Notes under the pieces: model-generated
What the model saw: the letters and a program-made list of their open reading frames with translations, nothing else
Told to the model about the DNA's origin: nothing
The model's database searches: none
DNA from: Microstegium vimineum
Taxonomy: Eukaryota; Streptophyta; Magnoliopsida; Poales; Poaceae
Reading direction: 5' to 3'
Length of the DNA: 64,000 nt
NCBI GenBank assembly: GCA_022036555.1
Contig: CM039133.1
Span: forward strand, 12,351,765-12,415,764
Shown here: in pieces, positions 23,167 through 33,757 of the stretch
Layout of the letters: every line of letters starts with the position of its first letter
Position numbering within the stretch: position 1 is the first letter of the stretch
Program-made: the position numbers and the translations under genes

Positions 23167-24721
23167 TGAAGGACCGAGAACGGCGACCTGAGGGGGGGGG
23201 TGAATGGGAGCCTCAAATGTTCAGGCCACTCTTCCCAGAATCAAAACGGAGAAAAGAGAGCTCACCGGCAGTGGAGGAAAATCACTGGAAACCCCAAAAC
23301 ACAGGTTTTCAACCCCTCGGGAAAAGAGGCAAGAACCTAGGCAAAACGGGAGAAAACAACAACCAACAGGGAGCTCCGGACCAGATGGGACACAGCCACC
23401 GGACTATGGCAAGTAGTCCGGAGCTATGGTCCGACATTGGCCAAGCCGAGACAGAGAAGTGCAGGGAGCACCCGACCTCCGGACTACCTCCTCCGGACTA
23501 GTCCGGTGGTACGGGAGACTGGTCCGGTGCTCACTCACCAAGAAGTCCAGTAACCTACTAACCTCCGGACCAGACCACCGGACTACCCCGTCGGACCAAG
23601 GAGAGTGGTCCGACGCATGGTAGCGTTCCCCAGCAGAGCCACCAGACCACTCGTCAAAGGTCCGGAGCTCAGAATCGGGAGGTCCGGAGGGTGGTCCGAC
23701 GCCTCTTGCTGCTGGACACGAGAAAGGTCAAGACCACCGGACCACTCGCTATGGTCCGGAGCTTACAGGGGAAGAGGTCCGACGCTCACAACCAGAAAAC
23801 TACTCCTCGCGAAAACAAACTTCTCTCCGCCAAATCTTCCCTAAACTCAACCAAATGATCACCAACTGCAACCAAACTTTGTAAGCATGATCCTAGTCCA
23901 GTTGGGGAGCTATCCCGCAGAAATCATCGCTCAATTTGGAGAGGATAAATGGGAACACTCAGATTTGGGGGAGAAGAGAGCAAAACGAAGAATGGCACAA
24001 AGAAATCGCCCGATCTACGCACTCGTGAGGTTTGAGGAGAATTCCTTCGGTGCAAAGAAGCTCCTCATGATTACGCACAACTTGGTTCAAACGGATTTGC
24101 ATGAGCTACTCCCTACAAAGAGAAATCATCTCGGGAAAAGAGGGAGCAAAAGCAAACGCGAAGAACACAAGCAAAACGGGGACATGATCAATCAAAACGA
24201 AGCCACCAAGGCTTACGGAGGTTACGGCCTCCGATTCCTCGCAACAATCACAAGTTCTTACACCGGTGACACGGTGGATCTCAAGCAAGAAGAAGCTATG
24301 GAAGGGAAAACCTAGGAACAGGTGGGAGAGAGAGTAATGCAAGAGATGAGGATGAGGATACCCCCTTCATCCTCTATTTAACGGGGCTTTGGCTATTTCC
24401 CAAAGACCCCCCTAGATACGAGACCAAATTACCTAGCCCTAAGACATTGTAATCCAAGTCGGTAACTCCTAGCCACTCATTTGAATGGACGGCCCCGCTT
24501 CCTGCCAGGAGTTGCCGTCGCAGGCACACATTTTCTTTCGCAAAGGGTTACAGTAAGCCGATAGACAGGCATAGCACCTGCACACCACAAGCCGATAGAC
24601 AGGCACACATTTTCTTTCGCAAAGGGTTACAGTAAGCCACTCAAACTGAACCGCTCAAGTGTTGGGCAATCACTCATCACAAAACTAAACTACATGGGTA
24701 CTTATCAACCATGTGTTCGCA
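23167..24721 (-). repeat. 5' LTR of Sirevirus 1
   Basis: 1,555 bp. A TTAAATAG TATA-like box lies on the minus strand near 24,373. Near 24,520-24,650 a block of about 75 bp (CACACATTTTCTTTCGCAAA...) is tandemly duplicated, replacing the 500-bp segment found in the partner LTR. Confidence 0.9.
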
Positions 24722-26044
24722 CACACACACAAGCAAAGCTTTTCTATAGCCGAATACCTTGTCTCTGGATCCAGCAGCTTTCGGCTAAGGTAAGCTATTA
24801 CTCTTTCTTTCCCTTCAAACTCTTGCATGAGGTCCGACCCTATTGTCAGGTTGTCGGCCGCCACGTACAACTTAAAAGGCTTGTCAAGTTGCGGAGGTAC
24901 CAATATGGGTGGTGCCTTCATGTACTCTTTGATCTCATCAAAAGCCTTATGTTGTACGTCACCCCACACAAACTCTTGATCCTTTTTAAGCTTCAACAGT
25001 GGAGAGAAAGGTAACACTCTTTCTGACAAGTTAGAGATGAATCTTCTCACAAAATTAATCTTGCCCAACAATGATTGTAACTCTGTGAGATTGGTTGGAG
25101 GTATCACCTTGTCCATTGCTTCCATGCTCTTCTTGCCGACTTCGATCCCTCCTCTATGGACTAGAAAGCCTAAAAACTCACCAGCCGAGACTCCAAAGGC
25201 ACACTTACTCGGGTTCATCCTCAAACCCTGCTTCCTAGTGCAGTCCAAGGTCTTCCTCAAATCGGCCAAATTCCCTTCATGGTTTCTAGATTTGACCACC
25301 ACGTCATCAATATAGATTTCCACAATCTTGCCGATCAACTCGTGAAAGATGTAGTTCATAGCTCTTTGATAGGTTGCACCGGCATTCTTCAAACCGAAAG
25401 TCATGACAATCCATTCAAACAAACAGATATGACCAGGGCATCTGAAGGCCATCTTTGAAATATCTTCTATTGCCATGAAGATCTGGTTATAACCAGCATT
25501 ACCATCCATGAAGTTGATGACTTCATAACCAGCCGATGCGTCGACGAGCAGATCGGCAACTGGCATCGGGTAACCATCCATAAGAGTAGCTTTGTTGAGA
25601 TTTCTAAAATCAATGCGGACCCTCATCTTTCCATTTTTCCTTGTATACCGGGACTATGTTTGAAACCCAATCTGCATATCTGCATGGCCGAATGAAGTTT
25701 GGCTCCAATAATCTTTCAACTTCTTTCTTTACATCGGCCAATACCTCCTCTTTGTAAATCTTTCGAGGAGGTTGTTTGAAAGGACGGTATCCCGGCTTGA
25801 TCGGCAATTTATGCTCAACTATGGAACGATCCAGTCCGGGCATCTCTGTATAATCCCAAGCAAAACAATCTTTAAATTCTTTTAGCAGGTCTATCAGTTT
25901 CAACCTATGCTCTTGGTGTAAATTTGCACTGATAAACATCGGCCTTGGTCTATCATCATCACCAACATTTATCTCCTCTAGTTTATCGGCCGACATGAAG
26001 CTGCGTCCCAGCTTCTCTTCCTTGTCATCGATCGTGTTCCCCAT
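24722..26044 (-). pseudogene. Tat pol, N-terminal part: reverse transcriptase and RNase H start
   Basis: The minus-strand frame opens with ATG at 26,044 (MGNTIDDKEEKLGRSFMSAD), overlapping the gag-protease stop as TAATG. The RT domain has FKQPPRKIYKEEVLADVKKE, then a one-base frameshift near 25,620. It continues with VRIDFRNLNKATLMDGYPMP, motif A around FMDGNAGYNQI (about residue 41 of the second frame) and the catalytic YIDDVVVKS near 25,303. The RNase H connection and start (LYVAADNLTIGSDLMQEF, YSAIEKLCL) end where the Sirevirus inserted. The remainder resumes at 13,808 on the far side. Confidence 0.92.
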
Positions 26045-29000
26045 TAAAAATTACTCTCAGAGCCGATTACTTGGATCGGCTGTTGGCCCTTGCCGGAGAC
26101 ATTCACAGGACCTTCTCTCCAAATTTTTCCGGAGAAACAAACGAAGCCATCATACTCCCAGTAGACAGGCTCTGTAGCAGCAACACTTACCGAATCATCG
26201 GCCTGAACAATCTCAACATCATCTCCAACCCATTGAATGAGAGCCTGATGCATGGTTGAAGGTATGCAGCAGTTAGCATGGATCCAATCTCTTACTAACA
26301 GCAGACTATATGCCCCCTTGCCATCTATGACAAAGAAGGTAGTGATCAGAGTCTTTGATCCAATCATCAGTTCGACGTGCACTGCCCCCTGAGTGTCGGA
26401 AGGGTTGCCAGCAAACTCCCTGAGTACCAAGTCTGTCTTCAACAACTCTTCATTGGTCATTCCGAGCTTCCTGAAGGTAGTGTATGGCATGATATTGATG
26501 GCAGCTCCTCCATCAACCAGCATCTTGGTTAGGGGCTTGCCATTGATGTATCCCTTCACGTAAAGCGCCTTCAAGTGTCGATGTCTAGCTGGTTTGTCGA
26601 ACACTGCTTGTTGAGTCAGGACAAGCTGGGCCATTAGGTTCTGATACTCATTCCCATCATCATCTGAAGACACTTCATCTTGGATATCTTGGTCCTCAAG
26701 AGCTATAAATTCCGATGGAATGAAGAAAGCCATGTACGTATCAACCGAACGATCATATCCATTGGGCTTTCCCTTGGGACGCCATGTGCATACCGCATGT
26801 GCTAGCTCTCTGTTCCTCAAGCATTGCACCCTCCTTTTCTGGCTCTTCTTCAACCCTGGCGGACACTACTGCCCGTCCTGCCATGCATAATCCCGGTTCT
26901 CTCGCTCCTCAGAACGAACCCATCCTTGATCGGCAAACCTTTTACCTTGCCGATCCTCTAAGTCGCCTATTTTTAAACGCCGATCGTCCCCAGGAGCATG
27001 TGCTCCAAGTCTTTCATGGACCGGACGGCGGTTGACCTGGGACTGCCTATACCCTGAATACCGATCACTGCATTCGGGGCAATTATCTCTAGTAGGCAGC
27101 TTTAGGCCTTCATTCCAACAGTGTTTGAAAAACGAGCATCCCCAATGAGACTACTCCTGCTCTCTCAAGTGCTCTCGTTCTCTCTGATACACTTCTTCCT
27201 CATGCCTCTGACGCACCTCTATGAACCTCTGCTCCTCGTGATACATTTGCCTCTGATACCGCTCTTGCTCCCGTTGCCATTTGTTTAACAGGATCCGCGT
27301 TGTAACCCTAGGTTTGGAAGCTTCCCCTCTTTCATTTCCGCTATTCTGGAACTGTCTTCTTTGCCAAAGCTCCTCATCTGTAATATGCCTATTAGGGTCA
27401 ACGGCACCAGTCTTTTTCGCTCTATCTGAGGTCAGGACTTTCATCTCGCTCTTTCCCTTGGAGTCTTCCACGACAGCCATATTCATAGAGAAAGATATTG
27501 TGTTCTGTGCAAAAGGGTTAGCGTCAATCTTCATCTTGCCGTCAAACTTCAAATGTCCTTCCTGAATAGCTTTCTGGATCTTCATTCTGAACACCCAGCA
27601 ATCATTGATGGCATGAGAATTGGTGTTGTGGTAGCCGCAAAACCTCTTGTCCTTTACTCCTTCAGGACGCAGCATAGCGTGTCCTTCAGGCAACTTGATG
27701 CGTCCTTCCCTGAGCAACAACTCGAACAACTTGTCTGATTTGGATACATCAAAGTCGTAGGTACCTTTCTGCTGCCTCAACCATCGCTGATTGACTTGAG
27801 TTGGTTCCTTTGCCCAGACCAGTTCGGCTGCGGCGACCTTATCCTCGTCTTCGAACTCCATTGCCTCTTCTAGGAAACTCTGATACACTATATTAGTTAT
27901 ATCACCTTTCTGAAAATGGTTGTCTCTCCTGAACCCTTGAGCCTAGTTATTCATCATCGCCAAACACTATGACAACTGACCAAGGTCCTCAAAGTCCATG
28001 CCGAACAGCTTTTCTCTGACGTTCGGCTGCATGTCTGCCACTGCCATCCCTGGCAACCGGTCATCTAGTAAGTTCAGAGAGTAGCAGAGGTTTTTGGTTT
28101 CCCTGAACCTGCGGAGGTATTCTTGAGGCGTTTCATTAGCACTCTGTCTTAAGCCCATAAGATCGACTAGCTTCTTCTCATTGGTGCCTGTGAAGAAGTA
28201 TGCATGGAATTTCTGCTCTAAATCCGCCCAGCTACCGATGGAGTTTGTCGGTAGAGAGGCGAACCATGTGAAAGCTGGTCCCATCAGAGACAAAGGGAAA
28301 TACTGAATCCTCCAAGTGTCATCCATGGATGCTTCTCCTAACTGCATCAGGTATCGGCTGATGTGCTATATAGTACTAGTGTCATCTTGGCCAGAAAACT
28401 TGGTCAAATCTGCGGGAGCCTTAACCCTTGGAGGGAGAGCCACTTGGTTGTACCACTCTGGATAAGGGGACTTGTATGCATAGGACTGGTTCTTTGTCTT
28501 TAAGCCAAACTGGTTCATCATGTCTGCCATCCTGTCCATGATGAGATCAACATTGGCATTAGGAGCTCCACGTGCATGCCCTTCAAAAGGCAGCCATGCT
28601 GGGTTATCGTATCCCGGGTTCGGGAGAGCATTGATGGCGCTGTAATCGGCAAACTCTTGATACCCTCCCCCATACATATTTTTCTACAGTTTGTTCACTA
28701 ATGGAGACACCTTGGAAGCGGAATGTGGGACTTCTCCTGTCGTGCCGAACGTGAGCTGGTCGTAGGTCGGTTGCTGATGAAGAAGCAATCCACCTTGGTT
28801 GATGCCAGATGCTCCACCATCCTCGGCCGCTTTCTCGTGGCGCTTTGGTACATTGAACAACATCGGTCCCTGCATTGGACCAGCAAACTCCTCAAAGCAC
28901 TTGTCAACTGTCGGACCAAATGTATTAACCATGATTGAGCGAAAGGTGTTCAGGAAAGCGGTGTGATGGTTCCTTATAGTATCGCTTACGACCTTGTGAA

Positions 29001-29232
29001 CCACTTCAACCACCTTCCGTACATCCTCCTCCTCGGTGTAGTCAGTCTGATGCGGGAGGAGAGTCCTCGGAAGGGACTGCTTCTGAAAAACCTTGCTGCT
29101 TTTGTTCCTCGAGAAGGACATCAAGCACTTGTCCTGAAACTCATCGCATGCCTTCTGAACCGCAGCCCTCATCTCCTCAGGCAGTTCATCAATTGTTACA
29201 TTCAGAATCTCTGAACTGTTGATTTCAGGCAT
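26044..29232 (-). pseudogene. Tat gag-protease, one frame with six amber stops
   Basis: Start ATG at 29,232 (MPEINSSEILNVTIDELPEE), just inside the 5' LTR and primer site. One frame of about 1,060 codons holds an N-terminal region of unknown function, then the retrotransposon gag domain (MDDTWRIQYFPLSLMGPAFT, near 28,325). Next is a Cys/His segment (CGYHNTNSHAINDCW, near 27,640), a second one (HCWNEGLKLPTRDNCPEC, near 27,120), and an aspartic protease with LVDGGAAINIMP near 26,512. Six in-frame stops, all TAG, occur at 28,684, 28,366, 27,967, 27,943, 27,151 and 26,866 (lowest coordinate of each). There is no frameshift. The natural stop TAA is at 26,044-26,046. Confidence 0.88.
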
Positions 29233-29248
29233 CTTGAAAGTATGGTGA

Positions 29249-29266
29249 GTCCCACTGGGTGTGCCA
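29249..29266 (-). promoter_or_regulatory. Primer binding site of the Tat element
   Basis: On the minus strand TGGCACACCCAGTGGGAC begins a few bases after the 5' LTR. The TGG start is as expected for a tRNA 3' CCA end. The tRNA is not assigned; there is partial similarity to a Lys-type site. Confidence 0.55.
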
Positions 29267-29272
29267 AAAGTG

Positions 29273-30651
29273 TGTTGACACAAAAAGCGATGTGTTATGT
29301 CTCACACACAGCAAGCCGGAAAGTGTGGCTTCAATCGGGTGCCCGGGTGCTTCGAGAACCGAAAACGTGCCAGCCAGTTTGACCTGAAACTAACAAGGGA
29401 TGAAAGTCATTAGATATATAAACTGGAACGTGCCGGATAATACCAGACAGTTCCATATGTACGGCCCTGAAGCCACTCACAACGACATACAACTATGAAA
29501 GCTATCTGCCAACAGATTTTATGGAACATTCGGCTAAAACAGACATAAAGTACTTGAACTTCCGATTGCCGAATGCGCATGCATGGGAGAAGGACGTACG
29601 GACCAATCATAGATGAATATAGATTAAGGCATAACCAAGCTCAGCAATCAGCCAAATTGGGATCCATGATGAAGGAAACACGTAAGCAAACATGATTAAA
29701 CTAATCTAAAGCCTGCATCTGCCACACGATACCTAGCATCATCAAAGCTTAAACATGGATAGCATGCATGAACCCGCAACACGTAACAATCTAGATTCAA
29801 ACTAATTTTGCTATTATAGATATAAGATCTATTTATAGGAGCAACATGAAAGCAACAACTCATTGTAACATGGATAGATCTATATAAATTAACAAAAGCC
29901 GAACCGTGTTAATCTAGATTGGGCAAAAGAGTGTTTGCAAATATGTAAAGATCAACACGATAACTTAATGAATCCAATAGATTTTGCCAAATCTACGAGA
30001 GCTGATAACTATCTTGCTTATGCTAAGCATATCGAGCAAACACCCGCCGCACGGTATTTACTTGTAAACAAAACATAAGTAAAGACTTCTTGATCATCAA
30101 TCAAGGATCCGCCGCACGATCATTGATAATAAACAAGACTACTTGCATCAACATCTAAATCCACCGTATGATACTAGACATGATAACAAGGTTGCCAAGA
30201 CTTACGGAGGTCGACGGATGGATGATTCCTCTCGAAAAACTCGACGATACGACAAAAGGACTCGAAGTTGGCACGAAGCCGATTGTATTGATTTGGTTAT
30301 GAACACCTCTTACAATAGCTAAGGTCTTATATTTATACCCTGGCTATAACATGAGTCCTAAGAGGACACGGTTACAAAATATGAAAGGAAGAAATACAAT
30401 ATTTTGACTTTGGTTTCCTTCGGAGTCCTCATTGCCTTAATTATCGCAACTATCGTTACTAATTCGGCTCTCTTGCCGCCTTTGTCGCTCCGGTGGAAAC
30501 CGCCCTTATTCTGATTAACCGATTGCGATCGACCGCCGAATTTGAGAATTAACCGACCGCACGGACTTTGCCGAACGCTTCGGGGCATCTACCTTCGCCG
30601 ACTCATCGTGCACTGGCCCACTTGTCATTGTGCAAAAATCTGGTGTTAACA
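29273..30651 (-). repeat. 5' LTR of the Tat Gypsy element
   Basis: 1,379 bp, including a TATA-like TATAAATATAAG on the minus strand near 30,327-30,338. It differs from the 3' LTR mainly by transitions, plus a deletion of about 15 bp near 29,950. Confidence 0.95.
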
Positions 30652-31095
30652 GGTAATAAGAAAGATAGGATTTCCAACTATCACTTGTGCATGTGGGACA
30701 AGTTCCTCATCATCGGATGCATCCTCCACTAGAACAACATCCTCAATAGAGCTAACAACTTGCATCAATGTTTGTTTGTCCTTAGAACTAGAGGTCTCTA
30801 CTTTGTCACGCATCCTTGCAGCCACCTCAATAATGATGGGATACGTCTCCATTGTGGGCATCTCATCAACCACCGAGTTTCTAATGTTTGCTAATATGTC
30901 CTCGCACACCAAAGAGTCAGTAGGCATGCAAACAGTTGCAATAGAAGTGAGGACCGACAATGTCGAAGAGCGCCAAACTAGAGAACATGGTCCAAAGATC
31001 TCAGCCCATTAGAAACCGAAGTATTATCTACCATAGGATCCGCCCCCTCCAAATGGTTGGCCATATGTGCTAACCACAACTTGATGTTATAAATA
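30652..31095 (-). pseudogene. 5' part of the retroposon-like ORF interrupted by the Gypsy element
   Basis: Minus-strand frame from about 30,960 (MPTDSLVCEDILANIRNSVV) to the insertion point, where it reads in phase into 5,774 and on to the RRSARLA segment. Upstream, 30,961-31,095 also looks coding (KLWLAHMANHLEG) but with a stop. The MULE terminus at 31,096 ends it. Resembles uncharacterised ORFs of grass retroelements; I do not assign a domain. Confidence 0.4.
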
Positions 31096-31250
31096 GGGAA
31101 ATTTTGGACATGCACACTGGAAAAACGTTGTTTTGGCTGTGGCACACCACCAACTGCATTATTGCTGGAGACACATTACAAATCCGGTTTTATTTGTTGT
31201 AACACACCGCGTACAATAAACAATCATTTTAACTGGTTTTGGACAAAGAA
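31096..31250 (+). repeat. Left terminal inverted repeat of the MULE
   Basis: Pairs with 47,931-48,072 over almost its full length: TTTTGGCTGTGGCACACCA against TTTTGGCTGCGGCACACCA, ATTGCTGGAGACAC, GTAACACACCG, and CAATCATTTT. A 12-bp insertion near 31,120 is private to this end. Confidence 0.92.
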
Positions 31251-31467
31251 CGTTAGGTGACTAGACGAGTTTGCCCCTAGCTCAGTGAAGTGGTGACCCA
31301 ACCCAATAAGGTCCAGTCATTGTGCCTTAGCCCCCACGCCTTCTTCTTCTTCTTCTTCCCTAAGTCGCTCCTCTTCCTTTCCTCTCTCTGTCGCTCTTGT
31401 CCCCATGAGACCCTAGCACCCAAGGGCCCAACAGGAGGGGAAGATGGACTTGAGCTCCTAGACAGCG

Positions 31468-31806
31468 ATGACCTCGGGCGCACCATCTTTGGACTCGTTT
31501 AGAGATGGTCAAGGCAATCTTCCCTTGCTAGATTGCAACAAATGTGGCACTCATATGATTGGCCTAGTGTCGAAGAAGGAACACAGCTTCAAACAAAGGT
31601 TCTACATGTGTCCACTAGTTAACCATGTAAGTTGGTAGATCTGCAATTTCATCCCCCTATTGATGTATTTGCATGTCTGATTTCATCTGAGCATTGAGCC
31701 TCTTCTTCTTTTTGTTAGTTGTACATGTGGTAGGGCCAATACGTTGAGTACCTCATCGGCAAATCCAAGCTTCCATGAGTTTTTTCAAAGATCAATACAG
31801 GGTCGC
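31468..31806 (+). pseudogene. GRF zinc-finger gene of the MULE, 5' part
   Basis: Just inside the left inverted repeat. ATG at 31,468 opens MTSGAPSLDSFRDG and then a GRF-type zinc finger: LLDCNKCGTHMIGLVSKKEH and FKQRFYMCP, with the spacing C-x2-C ... RFYxC. A clean GTAAGT donor lies at 31,627, and an exon resumes after AG at 31,718 with the frame LYMW-stop-GQYVEYLIGK, where the TAG probably replaces a Trp codon. The Sirevirus inserted just downstream, and the rest appears at 42,059-42,395. GRF fingers bind nucleic acid in APE2, TOP3A and NEIL3. In grasses many uncharacterised GRF proteins exist; the link to MULEs is inferred from position. Confidence 0.65.
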
Positions 31807-33700
31807 TGAGAGTTCCCCATGTGTTTTGGTTTTGAGTAATTTATGAAACCTACTTAAGTACTAACCTTGGACCTCTAAGTGTGAATCATGAGATAGGTTG
31901 GTACATGCCATGTGATTGAGCAAGATGGATCAAGGTGTGGATTGCATAAGCTCTAGCATGGTGAAGGAGATGGGGAAAAATGGTGTCAAGGCAAAGGTGA
32001 CATAGGAAGCATTTTCGGTTTGGTGATCAAGACACCATAGAGGGTGTGATCACATTTAGGATAGATAGCCGTACTATCAAGGAGGGAGCTCTTGTGAATG
32101 ATTGCGGTTATCATGTGCCACTAGGTTCATATGCATTGCATTAAAATCAATTGATCTAATGAAACAACCAACTAATTCCAAGTAAAATGTGAACTAAAAG
32201 CTAACACACGTGCACAAGTGTTGAGATCACTAAGTGTTAGCCCTTGGAATCTTGGGAGAAGTTGGAGATGTGTTTTGGGAAGTGAAAGAAGGTCCGGATG
32301 CAAGGTCCGGATACTAGGGTTCTGCTGTCCAGACTATGGCGTGCGCGTCTGGAAGCAAACCCTATGCTGACAGTTATGTGGACAGAGGTCCGGACGCGCA
32401 GGTCCGGACAACGTCCGGATTGATTTGCGCACTCTGGTCGGCTCTGTGTAGAGTCTGGACGCCAGCTGCGGTACGGACGGTGAACTCCGGACGCGCGTCC
32501 AGAAGAAAGAGGCTTACTGGATGCTCTCTGTGTTGGGTCCGGACGAAGCGGGTGATGGTCCGGAGGCTGACTGTTCCTCGCGTCCGGAGCCACGTGGCGA
32601 GCAGAGGCAAGCGCGGGAAGTTGTCGTTTCAAACGGGGCTCGACTGGATGCGTGCGTGATGGTCCGGACGTCACCTTGTGTGCGTCCGGAGCCAGCGTCC
32701 GTAGTGCCAAGCAGAGCCATTGGCTCTCGGCTGTTGATGGGTCCGGACGCAACTGATGGTCCGGACCCCTGTAAAAACAACGTCCGGAGGGGACAAAGAG
32801 GCTTAGTTTTGGGTGAAAACGGCTAGTGTGTGGGTGGAGGCTATATAAGGTGGTATGGCCGGCCCAAGAGCCACTCTCTTGCACATTTTCATCACTCACA
32901 CACTTGTGCTCATTTGCAAGAGCCTCCACCACTCATCTCATTGATACACTTGATAATTTCATGAGAGATTGAGTGAACCAAGTGCATTCCTTCTTCGATT
33001 GCATTCTAGTGGCACTTGGTGATCGTCGTCATCGCGGATCTCTTGTTATTCTTGGAGGTTGTCACCTCCTAGACGGCTTGGTGCGACGAGGATCGTTGAG
33101 CGTAGGAAGGTGATTCTCTCCAGCTCTGATCGGTGGATTGTGAGTGGTTCTTGAACCTACCGCGCGGGAGATTCACGAGAGGTATCTCTAGTGGATTGCG
33201 CGTAGCTTGGGGATCCCCATCTTGTGTTGGTTGTGCGGCACCCGGTGACGAGTTTGGCTTGTGATTGCCAATTAGCGCATGAACCTCCAAGTGGGTGTAT
33301 CTCTACAATGAGGACTAGCTTGTTGGCAAACAAGTAAACCTCGGTAAAAAATCTTGTGTCACATTGTCTCTAACGAAGATTCATATTGTGATTGGTTATC
33401 TTTTGGCTCATCTCTTCGCGGCGATATAACCCATTACATTCTTACATTCTTGCAAAGTAGAGTAGCTTAGCTCTTTTAGCTTGTGTAGCTTTGTTTAGAG
33501 CTTTCTAGGTTGCTAGCTTGGCTATGTGCCTTAGTTGTTATCTTGCTAGTAACTAGAATTGGTAGGTGGCTTGCTTAACCGTAGAGCTAGAGCAAACATG
33601 CTTAAGTCGTGTTTTATTCTAACAAGTTTGCTTAAGTGTTGTTGTAGAATTTTTAATAGGCTATTCACCCCCCCCCCTCTAGCCATTCCTAGACCTTTCA
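31807..33700 (+). repeat. 5' LTR of Sirevirus 2
   Basis: 1,894 bp. TATA box CTATATAAGG at 32,841-32,850. About fourteen TCCGGA motifs lie between 32,290 and 32,800. A C-run (TTCACCCCCCCCCC) lies near 33,665, shortly before the end. Confidence 0.95.
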
Positions 33701-33702
33701 AG

Positions 33703-33717
33703 TGGTATCGGAGCAAG
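33703..33717 (+). promoter_or_regulatory. Primer binding site of Sirevirus 2
   Basis: TGGTATCGGAGCAAG two bases after the 5' LTR, one substitution from the usual TGGTATCAGAGC initiator-Met tRNA site. Confidence 0.88.
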
Positions 33718-33757
33718 TACACCGTATTTCAAAGGCTTAACATCCCACGGTGTTAAA

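Larger units (their letters stand above)
13814..24721 (-). mobile_element. Ty1/Copia Sirevirus nested in the Tat pol gene, TSD CACAC
   Basis: LTRs at 13,814-15,695 and 23,167-24,721 start TGAAGGACCGAG and end GTGTTCGCA, flanked by CACAC at 13,809-13,813 and 24,722-24,726. Integrase precedes reverse transcriptase on the minus strand, which defines Copia. The long gag, the several extra polypurine tracts before the 3' LTR, and the C-rich run near the LTR end match the Sirevirus genus. It lies in the same orientation as the Tat element it interrupts, inside the RNase H domain. All its genes are broken. Confidence 0.95.
5775..30651 (-). mobile_element. Ty3/Gypsy (Tat-clade) LTR retrotransposon, complete but broken, TSD GGTAA
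   Basis: Two long terminal repeats (5,775-7,166 and 29,273-30,651) both start TGTTGACAC and end GTGTTAACA on the plus strand. They are flanked by a perfect 5-bp duplication, GGTAA at 5,770-5,774 and 30,652-30,656. Genes run on the minus strand in the order gag, protease, reverse transcriptase, RNase H, second RNase H, integrase. Integrase after RT/RNase H defines Ty3/Gypsy, and the second (archaeal-type) RNase H is known from the Tat clade. The element spans 24.9 kb, of which 10.9 kb is a nested Copia element, leaving about 14 kb. Two extra genes lie antisense to pol beside the 3' LTR. In the first ~400 aligned LTR bases I counted 11 differences by eye, 9 of them transitions. Confidence 0.95.

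Noticed and set aside
32290..32800. Regularly recurring GTCCGGA blocks considered as a CRISPR-like or satellite array
   Set aside because: Spacing is irregular, the motif is only 6-8 bp, and it sits inside a eukaryotic LTR.
32237..32932. 231-residue minus-strand open frame in the Sirevirus 2 LTR, and similar frames at 40,591-41,272 and 44,322-44,846
   Set aside because: They lie wholly in GC-rich LTR sequence, have several overlapping alternatives on both strands, and are dominated by translations of the repeated TCCGGA motif.
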